A stretch of 64,000 nucleotides of DNA, taken from positions 1 through 64,000 of the forward strand of contig JBGARJ010000017.1 of NCBI GenBank assembly GCA_044230315.1, given 5' to 3'. The DNA comes from M3007 sp044230315 (GTDB lineage: Bacteria; Bacteroidota; Bacteroidia; Chitinophagales; Saprospiraceae). The translations under genes and the position numbers were made by a program. Below, piece by piece: positions 44,132 to 51,780 of this stretch (positions within the stretch are counted from its first letter, which is position 1; every line of letters begins with the position of its first letter). The notes below the pieces were generated by a model. It was not told the DNA's origin and ran no database searches. It saw nothing but the letters and a program-made list of their open reading frames with translations.

Positions 44132-46744
44132 ATGAAAATACGTATTGCTCCCCTGTTTTTGCTCCTGGCCTCCGGGCTGCCGGCCTCCTACGGGCAGGAA
44201 AAAGGCGTGACGCCCATTGCGCCTTCCGAATTCCCGGCTTCGCATTCGACCCGGGCCGTGGTGGTCGGCATTTCCGATTACCAGAGCCCGCAAATCCCCG
44301 ACCTGCAGTTCGCGGATGAAGATGCCGCAGTTTTTACTGCGTGGCTACGATCGCCCGCCGGTGGCAAGATTTCGGCAAACAACCTTCAAATGCTCCTCAA
44401 CGACGAGGCCACCCTTGCCCATCTGACCAGCGCCCTGACCTGGATCATGGAAGAGAGCAATCCCGGCGACCAGGCAGTTATATATTTCTCCGGTCACGGA
44501 GACGTGGAAGTGAAGACTGACTTTCAACTCGGTTTTTTACTGCCTTGGGATTCGCCGCCACAGAATTATATGGCTGGCGCTTACCCCTTGTTTTATTTGC
44601 AAGCCGTGGTTTCTACCATGTCGAAGAAAAATGTCCGGGTGCTGCTTATCACCGATGCATGCCACGCCGGCAAGCTGGCCGGTTCGGAAATTGGCGGAGC
44701 GGTTATTACCGGTTCAAATCTTGCCAGGCAGTTTGCCAAGGAAACCAAAATACTTTCCTGCGCGCCGGATGAATACAGCATGGAAGGCAAGCAATGGGGC
44801 GGCGGCCGTGGGGCGTTTAGCTTTTATTTGGTAAACGGGCTTTGCGGACTGGCCGACCAAAACCGCGACACTACAGTCAACCTGCTTGAAATCGGACGGT
44901 ACCTGCAAGACCACGTCAGCCCCGATGTGGCGCCTTTACGTCAAACACCCATTACCGTAGGCCTGCCGACCGAAAAAATTGCCTCGGTCGATATCGCCAC
45001 GTACGAGAAATTAAAAGCCGACATTTCAGCGCAATTATTGGCGCTGAAATCCGGCATGGATCAAATGCCCGCAGACGAGGCACTGGCGCAGGCCGACCCA
45101 TTTGTATGGGCGACCTACCGGGCTTTTAAACTGGCGCTCCTGGAAAAACGGTTTTTCAAACCGCAAGATTCCTGTGCTGAAACACTTTTCAACCGTCTGT
45201 TGCCGGAAAAAAGCTTTGAACCAATCTACAATTCCACGCGGCTTGACTTTGCCATGGCCCTGCAAGAAGAGCCGCAACAGGCCCTGAACGCCCTGCTTGA
45301 AAGCGACCCGTATGAAACGACCCGATGGCAATACAACCCGGATAAATATGCTGATTACCCCCAACAACTGCAACGTTCACTGGAATTACTGGGGCCGGAG
45401 CATTTAGCGTATCCTTCCGTGTTGGCAAAAAAATTATACTTTGAAGCCTACCTGCTGGCGAATATGTTGAGTGAACTGCGGTCGCTCCCGTTCCGGCAGG
45501 ATTCTGTTCGAATGGAAGCGAAAAAACGCTTATTACAAGGTGTGGCACTTCAACCGGAAGCAGGATTTCTCTATCATGGGATCGCGAACCTGTATACGAG
45601 CAATACAGGTAACGTGTTAGACTATCAGACCGACTCTGTGGAGAAATATTGTCGATTGGCCAGTCGCTTTGCTCCGAAATGGCTATTGCCCTGGCTCGAC
45701 CTTTCGATCGAATACAGTGACTTCCAGGTTGACCTCGCCCGGGCGGATACGTGTCTGATGCAAGCATACCAGATCAATCCGAAATCTTATCTTGTACTGG
45801 AACGGCTGTCCTCCCTCCTGCAATTGCGAAACCGGTTGGATGAAGCGATTGAACTGGCGGATAAAATGGTAGCCCTGCACCCCGATCTTTTCAAGGGAGC
45901 CGCAATACAAGGCCTGAATTATTTTCTAAAAAGGGACTATAAAACAGCTGAACGATGGTTTTCTAAGTCCCTGGAGATCGATCCTGCCCCGCTCAACTGG
46001 AGTCACTTTTTCCTGGCGTGGCTGGGTTACCGCACCCGCCGCCCAAACGTGATCAATAAACATGTTGGCGCAATGTGGCTGAACTCACCGGAACGGGTGC
46101 ATTACAACATAGCAGCATTTGGGTCGCAGCCCGATTCCATTATCTACCACTGTTTGGCAATCCCCGATTCTGTTTTACCACCAGGCATGCAAACAGGAAA
46201 ATATGCTTATTTGGGTAAATCCTGGTTCGCCAGGAATGACCTGGAAAAAGCCCGGCAAGCCTGTTTGCGCTCGCTTGGTCTTGACCCCACTTCAAATGCG
46301 TTGTTTCAACTGGATTATGCCATATTGGGCGCCATTGAAGGGCGAATGCATCATTTGACGGAAGCGGAAGACTGGTTCCAGAAAGCCCTGAATTTTCCTC
46401 AAATTTACTTTCTGGAAGATTGGCAGCATCGGGAGGAAGTCTTGTTTCTGTATGCCCGCTATTTACTCGACCAAAACCGAATACAAGAGGCAGAAAAATG
46501 GTTTCAAAAAACGAATTCATATGCCTTTGAACGCGGATACCTCGCCTATTACGGTTTCGCATTGCTTGCAGCCAAACAAGGCCGTAACTTAGAAGCCCTG
46601 CAATGGCTGGAAAAATCACTGCAGTATTATTACCCTCGCCCCGAACCCATTCGCCACGAACCCCTCTTCCAAAACATCCGCAAAACCAAACGCTTCGAAG
46701 CGCTGATGCAAAAGCATTTCCCGCCCGGCTGGGAGGAACGGTAA
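44132..46744 (+). CDS. Exported caspase-TPR protein, paralogue I
   Basis: 870 residues. Signal peptide MKIRIAPLFLLLASGLPASYGQ, mature start EKGVTPIAP. Caspase dyad His122 (YFSGHGD) and Cys177 (TDACHAGK). EF-hand-like loop DQNRDTTVNLLE, Thr at the Gly position. The linker is changed (TRLDFAMALQEEPQQ with DPYETTRW). TPR region, tail FPPGWEER. The caspase domain is closest to paralogue C, while its C-terminus (HEPLFQNIRKTKRFEALMQK) is almost identical to paralogue J next door, suggesting local conversion. The J gene starts 22 bases downstream, so the genes are in one operon. Confidence 0.93.
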   Translation: MKIRIAPLFLLLASGLPASYGQEKGVTPIAPSEFPASHSTRAVVVGISDYQSPQIPDLQFADEDAAVFTAWLRSPAGGKISANNLQMLLNDEATLAHLTSALTWIMEESNPGDQAVIYFSGHGDVEVKTDFQLGFLLPWDSPPQNYMAGAYPLFYLQAVVSTMSKKNVRVLLITDACHAGKLAGSEIGGAVITGSNLARQFAKETKILSCAPDEYSMEGKQWGGGRGAFSFYLVNGLCGLADQNRDTTVNLLEIGRYLQDHVSPDVAPLRQTPITVGLPTEKIASVDIATYEKLKADISAQLLALKSGMDQMPADEALAQADPFVWATYRAFKLALLEKRFFKPQDSCAETLFNRLLPEKSFEPIYNSTRLDFAMALQEEPQQALNALLESDPYETTRWQYNPDKYADYPQQLQRSLELLGPEHLAYPSVLAKKLYFEAYLLANMLSELRSLPFRQDSVRMEAKKRLLQGVALQPEAGFLYHGIANLYTSNTGNVLDYQTDSVEKYCRLASRFAPKWLLPWLDLSIEYSDFQVDLARADTCLMQAYQINPKSYLVLERLSSLLQLRNRLDEAIELADKMVALHPDLFKGAAIQGLNYFLKRDYKTAERWFSKSLEIDPAPLNWSHFFLAWLGYRTRRPNVINKHVGAMWLNSPERVHYNIAAFGSQPDSIIYHCLAIPDSVLPPGMQTGKYAYLGKSWFARNDLEKARQACLRSLGLDPTSNALFQLDYAILGAIEGRMHHLTEAEDWFQKALNFPQIYFLEDWQHREEVLFLYARYLLDQNRIQEAEKWFQKTNSYAFERGYLAYYGFALLAAKQGRNLEALQWLEKSLQYYYPRPEPIRHEPLFQNIRKTKRFEALMQKHFPPGWEER

Positions 46745-46766
46745 ACGCACTGAACGATCCACGCGC

Positions 46767-49373
46767 ATGAAAAACTTGGCATTGCTACCATACCTGCTTT
46801 GTATTGCTACCGCCTTGCCGGCCCAGGAAAAAGGCGTGACGCCCATTGCGCCTTACGAATTCCCGGCTTCGTATTCGACCCGGGCCGTGGTGGTTGGCAT
46901 TTCCGATTACCAGAGCCCGCAAATCCCCGACCTGCAGTTCGCCCACCGCGATGCTGAGGCGTTTGCAGCCTGGCTGCAAAGCCCCGCCGGGGGCGGCCTG
47001 CCCCCGGCAAACATCACCCTGTTGACCAACGAAAAAGCCACCAATGCCGCTATTATCACCGCCTTGTTCGCCCTGCTCGATATTTGCCAACCCGGCGACA
47101 AAGCCATTTTCTATTTCTCCGGTCATGGCGACGTCGAATCCAAGACCCGCAACCAGCCCGGCTTCCTGCTCGCTTACGACACGCCACCCACCGTGTATAT
47201 GGCCGGCGCCGTCAACTTGCGCGACCTCCAGGAGATCGTTTCCACCCTGGCGGACAAACAAGTCAAAATGGTGCTCGTCACCGACGCCTGTCACGCCGGC
47301 AAACTCGCCGGAAACGCCATCAACGGCACCCAGGCAACAGCCTTGACCCTCAGCCGCCAATTCGCCAACGAGGTCAAGATTATGTCCTGCCAACCCAACG
47401 AATTCTCCCTCGAAGGCGCCCAATGGGGCGGCGGCCGCGGCGTGTTCTCCTACCACCTCCTCGATGCCCTCACCGGGATGGCCGACATCGATGCCGACGG
47501 CGGGGTCAACCTTTTCGAAACCGGCCGCTACCTCGAAGACCGCGTGCCCGCTGAAACCGCCCCACACCCGCAAATGCCACTGGTGACCGGCGATCGCCAG
47601 TTCCTGCTGGCCAGGGTAGACGCCGCCACGCTGGCAGCGCTAAAAAAGTCCAGATCGTCGACCGCCCTGACCACCCTCCAACCAACCGACAACAAAGGCC
47701 TCGAAGATGAACTTCTGGCCGCTGCCGACTCCGCCACCCGCCAGCGCTACCAAAATTTTAAACAGGCCCTGGCCGATGGCCGGCTCCTCGACCCGCCCGA
47801 TTCCTGCGCCGAGGCCCTGTTGACCCTGTTGCTCCGGAACGAAGCCCTAAAACCGCTTCATGGCCTGCTGCGTCGCAACCTGGCCGTGGCCCTGCTCGAT
47901 GAAGTGCAGCAAACCCTCAACGCCTTGCTCGACGACGATCCCTATGAGGTCAATAATTGGATATATCACCCCGACAAGTACCAGAATTACCCCCGGTACA
48001 TCGAACAGGCAATAACCCTGCTCGGCGACAATCATTATTTGCGCAACACCTTGCGCGCCAAAAAATTGTACTTCGAAGCATATCCCATCAGCCAGGGCCG
48101 CAGCCAGGGCTCCGACGAATGGCACCGATTCGGGTCCCGGAAAGCCGCGGCCCGGCTCCTGCTCGACGAGGCTATCCAACTCGATTCCGAAGCGGCCTAT
48201 CTCTACCACTCGATGGCCATGTTGTACAAATGGAATAGCCCGTATGCCACGGATTCTGTGGAAAAATACTGCCAACTGGCCATCAGCCTTTCGCCGCATT
48301 GGCTGCTCCCCTACCTGGATGCGGGGCAGGAGCACACCAACACCACCATGAACATGGAAAGAGCGGAGTATTGGCTCCTGCTGGCATATCAGCAGAAGCC
48401 GAATTCGTACCTTGTGCTGGAGCGACTCGGCAAGTTTAGAGCCTATGTGCAGGGTAGGTTAGACGAAGCAATATCCCTTACCCAAAAGATGATCGACCAG
48501 AAACCCGATCTTTTTAATGGTTACATGCGTATGGGTATAACTCTCTATCTGAAAAAGGATTTTCAAAATGCAATACGCTTTCTCCAAAAGGGGCTTGAAC
48601 TGGATACTGCCAGAAATAACGGAGCATTTGAGTACCTGTCCAGCATTTATCAGGAAACGCGACACGGTAAAAAAGGGGAGTCGATTTGGTATAAAACATA
48701 CCAGGATACCAGCTTATCGAATTTTTGGATCGGCCATATCTATGCCGATCTGGAACGGTATGATCTGGCCGAAAATTTCCTGATCAGAACACAGGATTCA
48801 ATCCTTTGGTCGGCTCCAATCGTAGTGAAAACAGGGGTAAGCGCAATTAACTGTTTTCTAAGACATGATATCCAAAAAGCGCAGCAAGAATTGCTTCATG
48901 CATTGACGCTGGATCCTACACCTAATGCCTATTTTGCTTTGATTTATACTTGGCTCGCTGAAATCGAGGCGGCCAAAAACAATGATGACGCGTCGGAAAC
49001 CTGGTTCAAGAAGGCTGTTGCATATCAAAGCGGCTTGTTTATAGAAGACCTCCCCTGCCGCGACATCGCCCATTTTCATTACGGCCAGTTCCTGCTCCGC
49101 CGGGGTCGCCAAGCCGAAGCCGCCGACATGTTCCGGTGGTGCAACGACTGGACCCATCAAAACGGCTTCCGCGGGTATTATGGGTTTGCCTTGCTCGCGG
49201 CACAACAGGGTCATTCCCATCTTGCCCTGGATTACCTCGAAAAAGCCCTCGACCACTGGTACCCCGAACCCGGCCCCATTCGCCATGAACCCCTCTTCCA
49301 AAACATCCGCAAAACCAAGCGCTTCGGAGCGCTGATGCAAAAGCATTTCCCGCCCGGCTGGGAGGAACGGTAG
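46767..49373 (+). CDS. Exported caspase-TPR protein, paralogue J
   Basis: 868 residues. Signal peptide MKNLALLPYLLCIATALPAQ, mature start EKGVTPIAP. Caspase dyad His120 (YFSGHGD) and Cys175 (TDACHAGK). Canonical EF-hand-like loop DIDADGGVNLFE. Linker RRNLAVALLDEVQQ with DPYEVNNW. TPR helices, then tail FPPGWEER as in I. The first 45 codons after the signal peptide, including EFPAS and STRAVVVGISDYQSPQIPD, are nearly identical in DNA to those of I. Middle gene of the I-J-K set. Confidence 0.93.
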   Translation: MKNLALLPYLLCIATALPAQEKGVTPIAPYEFPASYSTRAVVVGISDYQSPQIPDLQFAHRDAEAFAAWLQSPAGGGLPPANITLLTNEKATNAAIITALFALLDICQPGDKAIFYFSGHGDVESKTRNQPGFLLAYDTPPTVYMAGAVNLRDLQEIVSTLADKQVKMVLVTDACHAGKLAGNAINGTQATALTLSRQFANEVKIMSCQPNEFSLEGAQWGGGRGVFSYHLLDALTGMADIDADGGVNLFETGRYLEDRVPAETAPHPQMPLVTGDRQFLLARVDAATLAALKKSRSSTALTTLQPTDNKGLEDELLAAADSATRQRYQNFKQALADGRLLDPPDSCAEALLTLLLRNEALKPLHGLLRRNLAVALLDEVQQTLNALLDDDPYEVNNWIYHPDKYQNYPRYIEQAITLLGDNHYLRNTLRAKKLYFEAYPISQGRSQGSDEWHRFGSRKAAARLLLDEAIQLDSEAAYLYHSMAMLYKWNSPYATDSVEKYCQLAISLSPHWLLPYLDAGQEHTNTTMNMERAEYWLLLAYQQKPNSYLVLERLGKFRAYVQGRLDEAISLTQKMIDQKPDLFNGYMRMGITLYLKKDFQNAIRFLQKGLELDTARNNGAFEYLSSIYQETRHGKKGESIWYKTYQDTSLSNFWIGHIYADLERYDLAENFLIRTQDSILWSAPIVVKTGVSAINCFLRHDIQKAQQELLHALTLDPTPNAYFALIYTWLAEIEAAKNNDDASETWFKKAVAYQSGLFIEDLPCRDIAHFHYGQFLLRRGRQAEAADMFRWCNDWTHQNGFRGYYGFALLAAQQGHSHLALDYLEKALDHWYPEPGPIRHEPLFQNIRKTKRFGALMQKHFPPGWEER

Positions 49374-49520
49374 CATAAAAAAACGCGGACCATTGTTTGG
49401 GTCTATCGTGAACAGGGATATCCTCTATCGCCATCCACTCCAGCCCGGGATACCACTTTTATTATCCCAATGATAACCCACCCTAAATTCCGAGTATCCA
49501 TACGAATTAATGTCTCAACT

Positions 49521-51434
49521 ATGTGTAATCGATTCTTCCTCCCGTTCCTCTGGTGCCTGTGCGCCACCGGGCAGCTCTCTGCCCAGGAAACCGTCATCCG
49601 CTATTTCCATCCCCTGCTTTCGCCTGCGATCACCGAGCGGGCCTCGGGCGTACAGGGCGCCATTCGCGCCCTCGTGGTTGGCGTGGGGCAATACCAGCAA
49701 ACGGGATTTGCCGCGCTACCTTATGCCCGGCGCGACGCCGAAGCCTTCGCCGCATTCCTGAAAACGCCGGCCGGCGGAAGCGTATCGGGCAACGATCTGG
49801 TGCTGCTCACCAATGAAACGGCCTCGCTGGCCCACGTATCGGAAGCGCTCGACGCCCTCGTAGATGGCGTCCACCTCGGCGACAAGATTGTAGTGTATTG
49901 TACCCTGCAGGGGCAAATCAAAGCCCGCGGCGATGCCCGCCTGTTGTTCTATGATTCGCCGCCGGCGCCCACCGATGCCGGTTTCCTGGCTCTGTCGCGC
50001 CTGTCGTCCCTGCTGGGAGAGGCGGCAGCACGCAATGGCGCGCGTATTCTGCTCGTCGTGGAAATCGCCCCCTGCAACACCAGCGAAAAAGCCCTCAGCG
50101 ATTGGAGCGGTATGGAGGCCTACGGCGGCTTGTTCCGGGAAAAACTGACCATGACCCTGCCCGATTCAGCCAACGGCGGACAAGAAGGCAAAACATTTGG
50201 CAATACCCTGCTCAACGGCCTGCTGGGTATGGCCGATCAGGACTACGACCAGAAAGTGTACGTGCCCGAACTTTTGCGCTACCTGCGCGAAAAAGACTTG
50301 CCTTTCACGGGAACCGCCAGTTGCGCCCTGCTGGCATTTTCCGACAATACCGACTGGGTATGTAAAACCAGCGCCTATACCCGCGAAAAACTGGTCGGCC
50401 AAACCACGCCTATGCTGACCCCCATTGTGCAGCTCGAAGTGCAACCCCTCGACGATTTTATGAGCCGGCATGCCGACGCCGCGACACGCCGCCTGTACGA
50501 AGATTTTATCCTGACGATTCGCCTGGGCCAGTTGCTCGAACCGCCGGAACGCTGTGCCAGTAGTCTGCTCGATAGCCTCCTTCAGGTAGAAACCCTGTCG
50601 GCCATGCACAAGACTCTCCAGCGCCGGCTGGCCGTGGCCTATCAGGATGAAGCCCAGCAGGCGCTCAACGCCTACCTGCAAGCCAACGTAAAAGAACTGA
50701 CCCGCCGCCGGAAAGACCACGGTCTCTACCAGCTGTACCCCGAATACCTGCGGCGTACCATCGAAATACTGGGCCCCGCTCACTTTATGCATCAACTGCT
50801 CGAAGCCAAACGCCTGTATTTTGAAGGGCTGGCCCTGCGCCTCAGGTTCGACCACACTGCCGACACCAACCTGTTGCCCAAGGCCCTCGACAAACAACGG
50901 CAAGCCATCGCGCTGGAACCGGAAGCCGCCTTTATTTACAACGAGATCGGCGTTGTCTGTTTTTTGTCGAACCAGCTGGACAGCGCCGCCGCCAACTTCC
51001 GGCAAGCTATCGAATTCGCGCCGGCCTGGGGCATCCCGCACGCCAACCTGGGCGCCGTGCTGTCGCGGCAAGGCCAATCGGAAAAAGCGATAGAAGAAGG
51101 CGTAACAGCCATCAGCCTGAATTCCTGGAGCCCGGGTATGTATGTCAACCTGGGAGAAATCTATCAAAACAAGAAAGACTTGAAGGCCGCGGAGATCACT
51201 TACCGGCGCGCCTTGCGGGTCGATCCGGATTTCCCCGACGCCCATTACGACCTGGCCTGCGTGCAATCGCTCACCGGCCAACAGGCAGCCGCGCTCGAAT
51301 CGCTTCGCCTTGCGTTGAAGAACGGATTCAACCGCCCGGAACATTTGCTTGCCGACCCCGACCTGCAGGCTTTGCGCGATACCGCTGCTTTTCAGGCATT
51401 GTATACTGCATTCTTTCCCGAACGCAAAGAGTGA
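49521..51434 (+). CDS. Pseudo-caspase-TPR protein, paralogue K (catalytic dyad lost)
   Basis: 637 residues from ATG 49521 (signal peptide MCNRFFLPFLWCLCATGQLSAQ); the frame opens at 49470 but that leader is charged. It aligns with its siblings through ALVVGVGQYQQ, RRDAEAFAAFLKTPAGGSV, an EF-like loop (DQDYDQKVYVPE) and the linker (QRRLAVAYQDEAQQALNAYL). At the catalytic His the sibling YFSGHGD is YCTLQGQ (Gln130); at the catalytic Cys the sibling TDACHAGK is VEIAPCNT (Ala183 at the Cys position). The mature N-terminus lacks KGVTPI. The frame is intact with about five C-terminal TPRs. Probably a non-enzymatic scaffold or regulator in the I-J-K operon. An offset Cys185 could be proposed as nucleophile but has no matching His. 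Confidence 0.88.
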   Translation: MCNRFFLPFLWCLCATGQLSAQETVIRYFHPLLSPAITERASGVQGAIRALVVGVGQYQQTGFAALPYARRDAEAFAAFLKTPAGGSVSGNDLVLLTNETASLAHVSEALDALVDGVHLGDKIVVYCTLQGQIKARGDARLLFYDSPPAPTDAGFLALSRLSSLLGEAAARNGARILLVVEIAPCNTSEKALSDWSGMEAYGGLFREKLTMTLPDSANGGQEGKTFGNTLLNGLLGMADQDYDQKVYVPELLRYLREKDLPFTGTASCALLAFSDNTDWVCKTSAYTREKLVGQTTPMLTPIVQLEVQPLDDFMSRHADAATRRLYEDFILTIRLGQLLEPPERCASSLLDSLLQVETLSAMHKTLQRRLAVAYQDEAQQALNAYLQANVKELTRRRKDHGLYQLYPEYLRRTIEILGPAHFMHQLLEAKRLYFEGLALRLRFDHTADTNLLPKALDKQRQAIALEPEAAFIYNEIGVVCFLSNQLDSAAANFRQAIEFAPAWGIPHANLGAVLSRQGQSEKAIEEGVTAISLNSWSPGMYVNLGEIYQNKKDLKAAEITYRRALRVDPDFPDAHYDLACVQSLTGQQAAALESLRLALKNGFNRPEHLLADPDLQALRDTAAFQALYTAFFPERKE

Positions 51435-51499
51435 TCAGGCCCTCTCGCCCCGATTTTCGTTAAAACAAGCGTCAACCAATCAGAAATTTTAGATTTTGT

Positions 51500-51528
51500 A
51501 AAAAACAGGAAATTATCTGTTTTTTTTC
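51500..51528 (+). terminator. Weak intrinsic terminator after caspase K
   Basis: AAAAAACAG pairs with CTGTTTTTT around an 8-base loop, followed by T residues. The stem is AT-rich, so efficiency is uncertain. Confidence 0.55.
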
Positions 51529-51551
51529 TCTGCAATTCAAGGACAACAAAA

Positions 51552-51559
51552 TATCTTTG
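51552..51559 (+). promoter_or_regulatory. Possible Bacteroidota minus-7 element for the SusC3 operon
   Basis: TATCTTTG fits TAnnTTTG exactly and lies just beyond the caspase K terminator. No clear minus-33 TTG at the expected distance. The implied leader is about 215 bases. Confidence 0.35.
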
Positions 51560-51780
51560 GTTTTAATAGTCGCATTCCGGCAGGCTCGATTTTCTAAAAA
51601 TAAAGCCGCCGGATGCGGATCAAGGTTCGATTAATACTCCGTGTTTCAGCTCAAACTTGCCAGGTAGCTCCGCCTGGCCTTGCTTGATGTGCACGTCCGT
51701 ATTGACCCGCCTTACTTTCAAGTGCACCTGTAATTATTCAAGTGAAGCAATTCTATTCGTTAACAAAATCTCCTGTTCGC

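Larger units (their letters stand above)
51435..51780. other. Leader region before SusC3, no gene
   Basis: Holds a weak intrinsic terminator (51500-51528), a candidate minus-7 element (51552-51559) and a leader of about 215 bases with a small CCAGG/CCTGG stem near 51659. No protein-coding signal. Confidence 0.6.

Noticed and set aside
49697..50110. Cys185 of paralogue K as a relocated catalytic Cys
   Set aside because: The catalytic His position is also lost and the surrounding glycines are gone, so an active dyad is unlikely.
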